Below are positions 38,980 to 51,563 of a stretch of DNA of 64,000 bases, piece after piece. The notes under the pieces were generated by a model. It worked only from the letters and a program-made list of their open reading frames with translations, was not told the origin of the DNA and ran no database searches. The stretch's first letter is position 1. The number at the start of each line of letters is the position of its first letter. The translations under genes and the position numbers were made by a program. Source of the DNA: Palaemon carinicauda (taxonomy: Eukaryota; Arthropoda; Malacostraca; Decapoda; Palaemonidae); the NCBI RefSeq assembly GCF_036898095.1, contig NC_090763.1, positions 60,237,070-60,301,069 on the forward strand, given 5' to 3'.

Positions 38980-40074
38980 GTGAGCATCATGCTTTCATTT
39001 TGATAAGAGATTATTAATTTTATACTTAATTTCCAAAAGAAAAGAATAAGTGTACTGTACACTTGAAACATAAAACGAAATGACAAGTTTGGTGATATCT
39101 AGATTATAATACAATAGTAATAACGACTACATAATTTAAAGCAAGTTGAAATGAATAATTCTAAATAAGCTAGTTAAAATAAATTGAGATGATAATTTTC
39201 ATATTTTTTATTATAGATAATTACGTTACTTTAAACTCAAAATATTACCGTAATCTGTATAAAAACCAAATGCTGATTAAATCTGTTGTTTGAAATATAT
39301 ACCCCAGGCAGTGAGCTTGAATAATACGAGACGTATTGTAGGAAATGAGATCGGTTTATTTTTTCACGTGGGCCAATAAGATGGATTTTTTACTGATAAA
39401 GTACTTATAAGAATCAAAACAAACATGGCAGAAAATTTGGATTTCATGTCAGGATATTTTAGGCTATGTAGTAATGATTATAAGTACTTCATTTTTGGGT
39501 ATGAAATTCAGGATACTATCAGTTATAAAAATTTTCTTGAACAAAATGTTCACATGTTACTTTACCCTTCTAAGGATATATACATGAACCATTTTAATAA
39601 TGATAAAGATAGATTTAAACGGTGAGAATATTCATTTATATCGTTCATTTATAGTGTTACTTGATATAAAGATTTCTGTCCAGTTTTATCTTTGCGTAAG
39701 ATTATAAATAAAAATGTAATGAAAATCCCAATAATGTGTTGATAAGAATGATTAAAAATATAATGAAAATAACCTGTAAAGGCATTGATGGTAAAACAAT
39801 GTTAAAACTATAATATTCAAGTTTTTATAAACTTCCAGTAACCATCTATTTGAATTAACGTCTAAATTCGGTGTGGATATACTGTATTACTGTACATAAA
39901 ATTGGCTGAAAACGTATTAGATCATATAACAATGGATAAAATGCGATATCTAAATTAATATTGTTATGAGGAACAAAGTAGAGTATAAATTACTGTGCTA
40001 TTATACTGTAGACTTGAGCTAACACTCATAATAAAAGACTATTGTAAATTTCTAATGAAATAAACTCCCTTTAG

Positions 40075-40377
40075 CCCGTCTGAGCTCAACAGCACCAAAA
40101 GACTGGCCGACAAGCCACCGCTCATCAAGAAGTTAAGCGTGACCTTGGAGTCCACGTTAAATCTGGAGGAAGACCTTCGCCCCCTAGTCACCTCTTCGTC
40201 GTCATCGTCTTCGCCTTCGTGTCACACCACCACGTGTGTCACCACCGGCTCCAGCTCCTCCTCCACCACCAGCACCGCCGTCGTCGGGTACGTCAACGAA
40301 AAAGTCAGCGACGCCGTTGTGTCCAGTGTGGTCTCTTCTACAGATGTGCAGGACCACCATGAAAACGATAATAAGTG
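40075..40377 (+). CDS. Adaptor exon C: linker with basic/leucine segment and Ser/Thr run
   Basis: The acceptor is aactccctttag|c and the donor is tg|gtaata. The exon encodes residues 166-266 plus two bases that make Cys with exon D. Its start (ELNSTKRLADKPPLIKKL) is charged and looks more conserved than the rest. It is followed by LESTLNLEEDLRPLVT, then a run of Ser, then a Cys/Thr/Ser stretch, and an acidic end (DHHENDNKW). The open frame continues only a few codons into the intron, where it meets TAA. The function of the linker is not known from sequence. A donor three bases earlier (aa|gtggta) is possible but fits consensus less well. Confidence 0.78.
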
Positions 40378-40783
40378 GTAATAGCGATATACTTTGTTTG
40401 CTAAATGAGATAGCTATTACGTTTTGAGTTTTTAAAAAGTTACTCTTCATTTTCTTTATTCATTTTGAATTTGTTTTTATGTATTTTCAAAGAAGTTAGT
40501 GAATTGTTTGACAATATTCATTGTACAGTAGTACCTGGGTATTGGAAAGCAACTTAGCACCAATTTTTTGTTCATAATTATGTTAAAAGATTTATTTATG
40601 GATATACTGTATTTTATTTCAATTTAGTTTTGTTTGAGTATCATTTTATAAAAAAAAAAAAAAAGTTTGATTATTTACATTACATTTGGTTGGTTTAGTT
40701 TCTTATACTCCAAGGTTAGAGTACGATTTTGGCCAACATGAAATATCATTGAGTTTTATCTAAGTAAATATCCGATATTTCAG

Positions 40784-40990
40784 CCGCATTTCCGACGATG
40801 TGAAGTTAAAGCGCATCTCTCAAATATCCGTCAGCTCAAGCGCTTCATCAGGAGTGGTGGGTCTCGATGTGTCCACGTCTAGCACTCGATCTGCAACTCC
40901 GCCTCCCCTCCCAGAACGCTCAGATTCGCTCACTCCCCCAGAGGAACCTCACCTCAAGACAGCTGCTTGGTTCCAGGCAGGAATTCCCAG
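40784..40990 (+). CDS. Adaptor exon D: Ser/Pro linker and start of SH2 domain
   Basis: The acceptor is gatatttcag|c and the donor is cccag|gtgaga, a near-consensus site. It encodes residues 267-335 plus two bases of an Arg codon. After a Ser/Thr-rich stretch and a Pro-rich motif (ATPPPLPERSDSLTPPEEP), which could bind an SH3 or WW partner, the last residues are AAWFQAGIP. The Trp-Phe pair marks the first strand of an SH2 domain, matching the 'W-Y/F ... sR' opening of tensin-type SH2 domains. The SH2 fold is therefore split here by a 305-base intron. Frame and reading continuity with exons C and E are exact. Confidence 0.82.
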
Positions 40991-41295
40991 GTGAGAGCTC
41001 CTCTCAAAATTTGGTAATGTTAAGATATAAATTACTCAAATATTTTGAAATAAGGGTGATTCTCACTATTGTCTTTTAGAAATTACTTTAATGGTTACCT
41101 AAGCCTTGAAAGTAAATTTCTATGAAGAACAGCTTTACAATACCTACACAAAATAGTGTGTACAGCAATGTAGGATTAATATTGAAACAGGCATTTTTGT
41201 CAATGATATTTTACTTTGCTGTATGATGTAGAATTAATATTAAAACGTGTTTTGTCAATGACATTTTACTTGAAAAAAAAACTTTTCCCCCACAG

Positions 41296-41467
41296 AGAGA
41301 TTGCCCTAGAGGTGTTAAGTCATGAGCCAGTTGGAGCTTTTATGGTCAGAGAGTCTACGAGCAAGCCAGGGTGCTATGCACTCAGTTTAAGGGTGCCAAG
41401 AGATTTCACAGTATCTGGAATTGCGCATTATCTCATTGTCAAGACCAATAGAGGCTACAAAATAAAG
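41296..41467 (+). CDS. Adaptor exon E: SH2 core with phosphotyrosine-binding arginine
   Basis: The exon has a textbook acceptor (cttttcccccacag|a) and a donor aaag|gttagt. It encodes residues 336-393. The SH2 hallmarks are REIALEVL (helix A), GAFMVREST (strand B, with the phosphate-binding Arg at residue 354 of the visible protein), CYALSLRV (strand C), and AHYLIVKTNRGYKIK (strand D, with the conserved His). The His-Tyr-Leu-Ile and KIKG pattern at the exon border is like tensins and SH2D5. All the key residues are present, so the domain is expected to bind phosphotyrosine peptides. The open frame upstream of the acceptor is not coding. After the donor the frame stays open for 25 codons by chance. 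Confidence 0.92.
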
Positions 41468-43370
41468 GTTAGTTTTGTATTGAAACCATATTTTGATTAT
41501 TATTGTATCAATATTGTAAGCTTGCTGGTTATTACAGTCATATAAGAAAAACCTGTACTGCCTATGATTTATAAATGTAAGACTAATCATGTAAAGTAAA
41601 TATGATAATTTTTTTAAAGTTTTGTGTTTAGCAGAATTAAAGTTAAAAGGATTTGAAACAAATACAACCCTGATCTTACAAAGAAAGATTACCTGTGGGA
41701 TGGCTTGGTAGCAAAGATTTATACTTGGAGTGAACCATGACTTGCTTTTTCTAGTAGCTTGTCCGGAAATTATGTTAATAATGCTCTTGATCAATAAGAG
41801 TATTTGAGTCCATATTCCTGAAGGGTTTTGAGCATTGTACCTCCATGATAAGGGATTCTCAGCTGTAAGCTGTATCATCTGGATATTAAGATAACTAATT
41901 CAAAACCATGTACCTCCTTGGTTGATAAGGTAGATCCAATTCTGCGGTGTACCTCCCCGAGTATTTAAGTAAATCACTGTCATGAAGTATTTTTGTCTTT
42001 GGGGGATGTAGGGGCTAGATCTTGCAAGGACATTCAGTGCCCTGGTGTGTAACTGAGAGAAAACCCTGCATTTGCACTATGAAGTGAAAGAAAGTAGATT
42101 GGATAGTAAGATTGGTGGAAGGAAGCAAGAACGAAGGAAATATCTGCTAGATATTTCCTTGTACTTTTGGACAAAGGGAAAATTGCTGCATATGAAAAAG
42201 GGCCCTACACCAGTCTCTGTCCATTTGCTGTTTCTCAATGTCAAATAGGTTTCAGTTACATTGTTTAGCACTGCGAGGCTGATTCATAACATCAGGTTTG
42301 GTTGATCAATTGATGATAAGCATCCTGGATCAGGAAACCAAAGATTTTATTCAGTTTTCAGTTTTTACAATCGTGAGAGCTCCAAATTATGCAGACAACC
42401 TTGTATGTGTCATAATCTTGGATTTTTCATTGGAAAGAAGGATTCTCAGGATCTACATCCCAGATATATTATCTGAAATGTCCATTAGTTATGACTTGCA
42501 TGTCTAGATATCAGTAGGCTTTTAACGTTTTTTAACGTTAGGGAATTTGATTTTTACTGAACAGTTTTATGGGAAACTGAGAGAAATTAGCTCTTAACTC
42601 TCTTCTGTCTTGAGCCCTCATCAGATCTAGGTTTTTATTTATTCCATTTTTCTACAAGACTGTCTTACTGACCCTCCTGCATATATGTTAAGTGAGGTAA
42701 CCTAAGGTAATTTTACTTACACTGATGTGTTAGTTTGGGTTCACAGTTCGTCAAATAATTTATGAACAAGGTCATTAATAAACAAATAAAATCATACTCT
42801 TTATTATTATTGAAATTGTTTCATTAATTCGTCGCTGATAGCCTGAAAACCCATCACATGAATAACCCATTAATATTAAAGTATTTTCATTTTAATTGAG
42901 AATATTCTGAAGGGTTTTTAATTTTCTCCTGGGTTACCAGGTTATAGATAATTTTCAGTTGTTTTAAGTAAATGCTTTTAATCTTCTAGTAATCCTTTTG
43001 TTCAACTCCTCATCTGTACATACTGAAAAGAAACAAGATTAGAAATAATTCTTAATGTAATTATTATAGTTTCAACAAAAATTCAATAATTATTAACAGA
43101 ATTTTGATAAAATTTATTATTTCTATACTCGCCAGGGTTCATCTGGTTTCCTTCTTGAATTTTAAATAATCTAGACCTTCTAGTAGCGCATTTTAGTCAT
43201 GTGGTGGTGTACGGCAATAAGAGCATTTTGGCTAGCCAAATAATTTTTGCCATTTTGGTTTAAAGTCGTAACATGTAGAAGAGCTTCTCGACATCACAGC
43301 TTTATTTATACTAGTGGTATGCCCATCAGCATGGTCCTGACACCTTAATCAAGGGTCTGGTGGACTATTG
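41468..43370. other. Start of the 13.2-kb SH2 intron, no recognised element
   Basis: Unique-looking AT-rich sequence. The phrase 'gtacctcc' recurs three times in 41838-41958, possibly an old degenerate repeat. Confidence 0.45.
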
Positions 43371-43592
43371 GAAACGTCTTTGCCTGGCAATTGCCGGATG
43401 GAAGATAGAGTCCGGCTCAAACTTGATAATTTCTTATAGTGTATAACCTCACAGCCTTTGCCTGGCTCTCCTGGTCCTGGCTTGGGCGTTGATCATATTA
43501 ATGGTCAGTCTTTGGGGCATTATCCTGCTAGCTAGGGCAATGTCACTGTCCCTTGCCTCTGCCATTCATGAGTGGCCTTTAAATAATACATG
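43371..43592 (+). mobile_element. tRNA-derived SINE copy
   Basis: Head eroded (agatagagtccggctcaaactt). Body and end are 'cttgggcgttgatcatatta' and 'ctctgccattcatgagtggcctttaaa'. Confidence 0.83.
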
Positions 43593-43899
43593 CTGAAACT
43601 GTGCTTGTTTTATCTCGCTAAAAAAAGGCCATCATTAACACTCGCCATGTTGGACATTTTGAGAACTGTTGTAGAGAGAAGGATGGGCAGAGAAATAAAT
43701 CTCCAAGCAATAGTAGCACATTAACAATTTCAGCAAGAGACAGGAAAAACCTTTGTTATCATTTGGGCTTCTTTTCCCTGCACTGCTTCTAAATTGCAAA
43801 ACTTATCTGTGTACTACTCTAATACAGAAGCTTATACATACAGATGTTACAGGACCAGTGCTGATGTCACTATGATTGGTCAATGACACTTTTAAAGGT

Positions 43900-45720
43900 T
43901 GTGTTACATCTTAAGCAGCCTGCAACCAGCTTTGCTGACAAGTCTTGGCAGATTGATCTCGAACGACACCCACTCTTGGTGCACACTCCAAGCAACTTTC
44001 ACCTCAGGCAAGTAATCCTCCTCTGCTAGGATTTACGTTCAAGAAAGTACAGCAATGAAACTATAGCCACCTCTTGAAAGATAGTCTCCATACTTCCCAA
44101 AGCCCATTTTGGAAGTCAACCATACTATTAACGGGTATAAAAAGATACCCATCTCTTCAACCACATCACCTTTGGCGTTCAAGAATTTTAAGATGTGTTG
44201 GTGTCCAAAGAGCATTTGGAGTCCAATCCTTTCAAACATAGGGCAGTTCCTCCTTTGAAGATTCACCTTAAGAGTGACACTGAACCTTTGCAGTTCTCAT
44301 TCCCAATTGTCTTCAAGAACCAGGTCAAGTTCCATAGTAATGTTACAATTCAGTGTCATACCTTCATCTTTGCTGCCAAGAATATAGTATCACAGTTAAT
44401 CTGAATGCCCGGCCCTTCCTTCACCAACATTCTTAGTATGGATCTGAAGGTTTTGTATTTTGCCATAGTTGATGATCCCTGTGGGTAATGGCAATTGAAA
44501 CTTTCTCAAGAGGACCAATAGCTGACTGTTTTCACATCACACCACATGGTCGATTAACAAACTGCAGAGGACTGATGGGCTTTACAGCTACTGGTGATGC
44601 GTTTCTGTCTGTGAAGTGCTATGGCCCATAAAATAACTGGTAAGTTGTTGAGATCACACTCCTTTATTATGAAAATTACCTTGCAATTATTCACTATCCA
44701 CAACATGCTCACCTTCTGCCACAGGTTTGGGATCACTCAAGAAAAAAAAAAAAACAGTTGTCATTGCAGCACGTCATGACTTTCTGTCGATATATACTCT
44801 GGAGAAGGCATTTCAGCTGATCAAGAGAAAGTCGGTGCTATTTTGGATTTTCCAAACCCCTGCCATGGCCTACTAACTTGCAGAGCACCCATGACATCTT
44901 TGCTGTAGCAGAGATGCCTACACTCAGTAATCAGCTCCAAGAGAATTTTTATTTGGACTCTTGACCAGGATGAGGTCTTTCAAAATGTCAGGCTGGCTTT
45001 CATCAGTCTACCAGTTATTGTCCCTTTCTACCCAGACATACCCTCTAGACAGATGCTTCAAACTTTACGGCCTTGGCCATGGCCTCCTGCAGGACCATGG
45101 TAGCGGATGCTTGTGTCCAATTCATTTTTCATGGATATATGATACTTTAGGCCACCAAGTAGATGTTGAATATTTTCTATGTGGTGTCAAAATGTAGGCT
45201 GTATTTACACTAAACCATTACTCGCAGGGCATTGTTCAAAATCTCCAGCTCCTAAACAATTAGAGTTTGCCCTGCTTTTTTATAGCTGTGTGGCTTGTTA
45301 GGAAGTTATTCAGCATACCTAATGCCTTGTCACGAGCTATATTCAGCCACCCCACACAAGAGATTAGATCTCGGTTACTACTTTACCCACCCATCTCAAA
45401 GATGCCGTGGCCGCTGAATGCTATCACCTTTATAGAATTCTATAGAGAAACTAGCCAAAGATGTTGATATAACTCTTGAGGATCTATTACCTGCAACAAT
45501 CCTTGACTGTCGATTTAGGATTCCTCCTACGAAACCAACCACAGAAGATGGCCCGCTTAGCCTGCGTTATGGAGGTGGAGGAACACTGGAGGTATCTCTC
45601 ATGAAACTTCACACGAAAAAACTCTTTCCAAGAGGAGATGCTGGGTACCTCCAAGCATGCAGACAAATGGATCCAACCACTTTGTGGAAGATCTTGACAT
45701 GTGAATTGCACAACAGATCA
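43900..45720 (+). mobile_element. Decayed Ty3/gypsy-like pol fragment
   Basis: Scattered forward-strand frames match an arthropod gypsy-type pol: GFTATGDAF near 44576; FQNVRLAF at about 44975; YGLGHGLLQDHGSG at about 45070; and AVWLVRKLFSIPNALSRA at about 45285. The last two fit RNase H and the region after it. Many stops and shifts separate them, so the element is dead. No LTR was recognised. It lies in the SH2 intron in the same orientation as the gene. Confidence 0.7.
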
Positions 45721-46008
45721 GAAAGAGGTGGCAACTCCCACAGTTTCTCTACTAAGCAGATGTAGAAGGTCCGAGTACCATTTTGTTTGGGGCCGTTCTG
45801 TGAATCTTGCTCAATTTAGGACGCTTCTGATGACGCAAAAGGACAGGAACGCATAGGTGTCAAGGTCAATCACACGGATGCTGGAACGTGTCCTCGACTG
45901 CGGCGTTTGGGTCTAGAACCACAGAGCAGTAAATTGAGAGTTTGTGGTTCAGAGATAAGGCAAACAGGTCTAATGTGGGTAAATGTCTATGAAGAATGCC
46001 CCTGCCTG

Positions 46009-46283
46009 GTGATCTGCTGAACTAGGGTTCAAGTCCTGCTCAAACTTTATAGTTTAATGTAGTGTCTGCAACATCACCATCCTTGTGAGATAAGGATGGG
46101 GGTTTTGGGGAGCCTATAGCTGTCCCTGCTGAGTCATTAGCACCCATTTCCTAGTTCTAGCTTGGGTGGAGGGGCCTTGAGCGGTGATCATAAGTGTGTA
46201 TTATGGTCAGTCTCTTAAGGCATTATCCTGCTAGCTAGGATCACTGTTCCTTACCCCTGCCATTAATGAACAGCCTTTAAACT
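46009..46283 (+). mobile_element. tRNA-derived SINE copy
   Basis: Head 'cctgcctggtgatctgctgaactagggttcaagtcctgctc' (B-box-like), body 'agcttgggtggaggggccttgagcggtgatcata', end 'tgccattaatgaacagcctttaaac'. Confidence 0.83.
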
Positions 46284-46289
46284 CCACAA

Positions 46290-49200
46290 AATAAGTTTTC
46301 CGTAACTGGAATACAAACCTACGCTATTTATTAGGGGTTATTTATTAGGGGTTATTACTTTTAGCAAAGCTGAAAGCACCAGCCATTAAAATCTTACAGA
46401 CGGTTAACTACCCATTCTGCTAGTTAGCAGGGGTAGGGGGGTTGCTTGCTCCCGCTCACACATCAGTGATTTAGCTCACTTTGCTTTTGGCTTGGATGGT
46501 GAACGGTTGTTGCCATTCTTCATCCTTCGCCTATTTTTAGACTATCATTAATTGCTTTTGTTTGTGCCTTCTCTCTGATTAGTGTGCATGTTGACTTCTG
46601 CAACCATGCGTGCTTGCCCTGGACTTAAAGGTCGGCCCAGTGGAACCTTCATGTCAGCCGTGGACAACGATCGCTACACTCTTTGTCCCGCCTGCAGAGG
46701 TCAACGGAGTGATAGTGATAACAGGTATACTGTATTGAGTGTCGGGAGTGTTTTGTCTGACAGTGGGAAAGGTTTGGATGACGGCAGAATTCAAAGTGGG
46801 ATATTTCTCCTTCGAAGGTTTCTCCGAGAAAGACCCAAGACCTCTTTTTCCGCTTCCCGACCTTCCTCCGAAGCTCGTGCTCGTTCGGTCTCTTTCGGGA
46901 GACTGCCGAGTAGTACGTATCCCCTTTAATTTATGGCCAACCCCAGTCCTCGAGAGATGGCGTTGCTTCCCTTAGCAAAGCAACCCCCACCTCTCCCCCG
47001 TGGGTGAGGCCTTGTATCTGTCTCCATTTTTATAGGTGTGGTCATCTTATGGGCGTCCGGGTCTGCCCTCAAAGGACTCCTTGCTGCGCTTCATCATTCG
47101 TGGTGCTAGTGCTCGGCCGTCGTCGACTGAAGAGTTAGATCTTCTGTCGTGCGTCGACGTTGTAGTGTCTGAGGCGTCTTCCGTGTCAGCTACTGACGCC
47201 CCTACACCTTCAGGTTCTTCAGCTGTTGCTGCCGATTGTGTTTCCCCCGTCCCTGTTCATCCTTTGATGAGGAAACTAAGTCTTTCATCTGTCTCTCCTG
47301 CGAGTGTTTCTCCTCGGAGGAGGAGTTCACTCGTAGAGACTCCTCTGCGGAGGACTGCCGCTTCTAAAGGTTAGCTTGCTGATCCCCCAGTCCCTAGAGC
47401 ATGTCTGCAATCTTGCAGAGCTCGCCCCCTTTTAGCCTTATAGGTGTTCCTTCACCATTGGTGAAAAGGTGCCTCTTCGGCTCTTCAGCCTCATCTTCGC
47501 AGACTTCTGTTGCAGAGGAGCCTCTGCTCAGTCGTCTTCCGGCCTTTGACCTTCGCCCCTTCCTGAACCTTCCCCAGATGATGCCACTGCTGGTCCTCAG
47601 ACTTCGACCCTGAACTCTTCTGTGGATTGTTCGCAATCCCTGTCGGAGGATGTTCGCCCTTCTTAAGGACACATCCCTGTTCTAGACCATCCCTCCTGCT
47701 GACCTGCCTTTTCCGTTTCTGTCTCCTGTTCATCGTCTGCCTGCGTTTGGCTGCATCCCGTTACGCTTCAATGCACCAGCGCTCATCGGCATCACTTCAG
47801 CGCCCTCCAGCACTTCAACGCTTCCCAGAGCATCAGCGCTCTTCGTCGGAGCATCAGCATTCGCCTGCTTGGCAGCGCCTTCCAATGCCCCAGCGATCTC
47901 CTGTTCCAAATACCAACATCTGCCAGCTTGCCAGCGCAAAAGCACTCTCCAACTCGTCAGAGCACCCCTGAGCAGCTGCGCTTTCTTACACAGAAGCGCT
48001 TATGCTTAGCGATGTTCTCCTGCGCGTCAGCACTCTCCAATTCACAAGCGCGCTCTGCACACCAGCGCGCTCTCCTAGGCGCCAGCCCAATCCTGCGCAC
48101 TAGAGGTCACCTGTGCGCCAGCACTCGCCCGGGAGGACGTGTTTACCTGTGCGCCAGCACTCGCCTGGGAGGCCATGTTTACTTGTGCGCCAGCACTCGC
48201 CTGGGAGGCCATGTTTACTTGTGCGCCAGCACGGCCATGTTTACCTGTGCACCAGCACTCTCCTGCGCACTTCCACCAAACCACCTTAGAGCAGGTTCTC
48301 TCCCCTTTATAATATCTTGGGCAAAAGGAACTTCACAATACAGATTGTGATAGGTCACTGTCGCCCCATTTCCCTCCTTGCAAACGAAATACAGCGTGAC
48401 CACTGGGGAAAGGGAAAGGAGGCTCCACAGAAGAGTTCCGCATCCCAAAGATTCTATCTTCAAAGGTGGACCCACTACCGCAAACATTGGTAGACACTCC
48501 TCACAGGGAACCTTCGGTCCCTTTCCCTTCAGGGTATCTCTTTGACAGTGCAGCAGTCAGCAAGCAGCCTTGGTTCAGTGCCATGGTCAGAGCAGTAGTG
48601 CAAGCCTTCGGGCCTGCCATGTCATTTCACTCCTCATTAACCTCCCATCCAACGGCACTAGCAGACCTATTGCGAGGAACCTTGGCTGCTTCTCCCCTGA
48701 AGAGGAAAAGAGGGTGTCTCAAGATGTAGTTACAGCCTCTAGGGTGAAACTAACTCCTTAGATCGTGTCTTTGGCACTCAGAAGCCCTCTAAGACCAGTG
48801 CAGTCTTGCCCTAGTCTCGAGGGCTAAAGGGTGCCTGAGGTAAGATCGCCCAACAGCTCTCCGAGCCCTCCTCCCAACGTTCCGGCTCTACCACCACGCT
48901 TCTCCTACCTCCTCACATCCAGCAGAGGAGATATTTAGAGATCTTGGATGAGCCTTCTACAGCTCTTCCTCTCCATCATTCTCTGGAAGAGCTGACCAAG
49001 GGACTCTATAGAGAGGCTCTCCAGCCGTCAGGTCTAGTTCTCAGCATTTGAGATCCCCAACCAGGAGAAGGTCACGAAGTATGCCATACAGGCTACTTCA
49101 TGGCTTGATCTGTGGTTGGGGACCCTGGAAATCCTGTTGCAAACTGAGGATTTCTCCAAGGAACGCACCATAAAAGCACTCATGCCATTGAATTTGCCGC

Positions 49201-50404
49201 CCATCAAGTCTCGAACTTGGGCGAACACCATTCTGAAACGTCGAGATGCGGTATCTGCAGGTCCCAAATGTCGAGATCGCTAAGCTCAGGAACTCCTCTT
49301 TAGAGGGATCCCCTCTTTTTGAGCAAAAGGACATGGAGCTTGCTGCTGAGAGATGGAGGAAGTCCTGGTGGGATTCCCTCCTCCATATGGCTTTGAATTC
49401 CAAGCCCTACAAACCACCACCTCCTCAGCAGTCCCCTCCAACGAAGTTCATGACAAACAAGACAGCAGCGAAGACACTGGGATAGTGGTATCTAAAATGC
49501 ACTTTACGACCAAAGACGGGAAAGGAACTAAGTCCACCAGGGGAGGCCACAAATGCTAGGAAAGGCATCCCCCCCTTTATCCACTTTGGGGGGGGGGGAG
49601 AGAGAGGATGCCTACAAAGTTGCTGCGACAGGTGGAAGCAACTCTGGGTCGAACCCTGGACAATCTCCACAATTCTTTCAGGGTATTGGTCCCGTTTACG
49701 ACTTCTCTCTCTCCCCTGATCAGGAATCCAGTGTCAATAGACTCCTTTGCAATGGGATCAGCAAAGGGGCTAGCCTTCCGGGCAGAAATCCAGACCCTGT
49801 TGAAGAAGGGCGCTCTCCAGGAGATCTGATGAGTCCCCAGCCCCGGTTTTCTTCAGTTGACTCTTTCTTGGGAAAAAGGTGTCTGGAGGCTGAAGACCCA
49901 TCATCGACCACTCGGCTCTGAATAAGTTTGTCAAGCAAACTCCATTCAGCATGGAGACGGCAAACACAGTCAGACAAGCAGTAAGACCAAGGCACTTCAT
50001 GTGCACACTGGACCTTAAGGACTCGTACTTCCAGATCCTAATTGATCCATCTTCAAGGAAATACTCAAGGAAGTACTCCAGATTTAGCCTAGACAACAGG
50101 AAATACCAGTTCAAGGTGCTGTGCTTCGGTCTTCACTAGTGTGTTCACCATAGTATTATCCTGGGCACACATGATTGGCATCCGTCTCCTCCGTTATCTG
50201 GACGACTGGCTAATCCTAGCAGACTCAACCAGTCTTCAACATAGAGACAAACTACTTCTGAGGCTTTAACAAAATCTGGGGATCATGATAAACCTTGAGA
50301 AGTCATCCCTGCTTCCTACACAGAGACTGGTATACCTAGGCATGATAGTAGACACCAATCTTCTCAAGCCTTTCCATGAGACAACAGGATAACGAGGCTG
50401 AGAA
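46290..50404 (+). mobile_element. DIRS-like retroelement relic 1 (gag-like and RT)
   Basis: A terminal segment (46290-46370, 'ggaatacaaacctacgctatttattagg') is followed by a broken ORF1. It opens near 46588 with a Cys/His cluster (ACPGLKGRPSG, LCPACRG) similar to the start of the minus-strand element at 61320. The reverse transcriptase is readable in pieces: AFRAEIQTLLKKGALQEI, then from 49951 METANTVRQAV, CTLDLKDSYFQI, PSSRKYSRK, FKVLCFGL, and from 50149 RLLRYLDDWLILADS. The YLDDW catalytic box and 'SRKY' after the LDLKD motif are typical of DIRS reverse transcriptases. Several frameshifts and stops make it inactive. No tyrosine recombinase is present. Confidence 0.8.
48104..48245 (+). repeat. 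36-bp coding minisatellite in the DIRS gag region
   Basis: Three to four copies of a 36-base unit read in frame as YLCASTRLGGHV. Flanking sequence holds looser Gln/Arg/Ser/Pro repeats of the same register. Confidence 0.85.
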
Positions 50405-50767
50405 AGGGGATTGGTTAATTAGAAGTCTGTGTTAGTGCCCCAAGAAAATTATTTAACTCAAGATGGACTTTGATGCAGACTTCGGAACAATCTTCCCTTC
50501 TCAGAAAAATATGTGCTGCCTTAGAGGGGCTAGCTCTCCCCTCCCTATGGCAGAAACTTCTCACGCCCCTGGAAAATCTGGTGCCCATGGATTATCTTCA
50601 CCTTTGTTCACTTCACTGGAAAAAGGCAGGGGAGAGCAATAGCCCCTCTCAGGCAGCACATACTTTTCTGAGAAGGGAAGACTGTTCCGAGGTCCGCATT
50701 AAAGTCCATCTTGAGGTAAATAAGTTTTCTTGGGGCACTAACACCGACTTCTAATTAACCAATCCCC
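50405..50767. repeat. Palindrome at the meeting point of two DIRS relics
   Basis: 'gattggttaattagaagtc' at about 50411 returns in reverse at about 50765, and arms of roughly 150 bases continue through 'agaaggga' and 'ggctagctctcccct' / 'aggggagagcaatagcc'. Identity is about 90% by eye. The forward arm reads LENLVPMDYLHLCSLHW, which fits the region after the RT in DIRS elements. Confidence 0.82.
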
Positions 50768-50868
50768 AGATCACAGCAAAATGCAAGAAATTTGTCTCAG
50801 AGAATGAGAAAGGTTTCCTAAAAGTTTCTCAGTACAGTACAGTACTACCCAGTCATCTAGACAGCAAA

Positions 50869-50972
50869 GACAATGTTTATGCCGTTAGCTTGTGTCCGTG
50901 CCTAGACGAGGGGAAAACTTGACAATGTCTATGCCGTTAGCTTGTGCCCGTGCCTAGATGAGGGGAAAACTT
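50869..50972. repeat. 52-bp tandem duplication
   Basis: Two adjacent copies of 'gacaatgt.tatgccgttag...ggggaaaactt' with four differences, inside the minus-strand RT relic. Confidence 0.93.
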
Positions 50973-51519
50973 GCACAGCTGTTAAAGAGGTCAAAACAAT
51001 TTACCTGGAAATGGTATGTATACTTTATCAGTGACCACTACTCAAAAGAATTTCCTGGATGGAGGATATACCAGTATCTGAAAGTAAGCATCCTTCAGGT
51101 CGATTGTGATTATCAAGTCTATAAGGCCTGATTGCTTAACTACGGTCTCCATCTTGAACTTAGTTTGGAGGACAAACTAATGCTGAGTGGTAGATGACTT
51201 CTACAGCCTCCAGACAACTTACCGACAAGGATTTGACTGAAGAAGCCTGAAGATTCTTTGTCTACTGTCTGGAGAGCACTCTGCTCAGTCATGGCCTGGA
51301 CCACTGCTTGGAGAGCGAGGTGTTTGAATAAATCTAGGCAATATAATGTAGCTGGTAGATTGATCAGAATAGGGGTTAGAGTTGATGTACACAGCAGGAG
51401 GTACCTAGAACGAACAACTTCGTCCATTTTTCTCCCCCGTGGTACCAAAAACTCCTCCATTTGGATCGTACGCATCTTCCCAAATGTGGTATACTGGGAG
51501 GATTAACCCCCAACCCCCG

Positions 51520-51563
51520 CAGTCTCTCTCTCTCTCTCTATATATATATAAATATATATATAC
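51520..51563. repeat. Short (CT)n and (TA)n tract
   Basis: CT units run into TA units. Confidence 0.9.

Noticed and set aside
41216..41295. Upstream extension of the SH2 frame to a start codon
   Set aside because: The open frame runs back through the acceptor's pyrimidine tract by chance; the SH2 opening residues are supplied by exon D instead.
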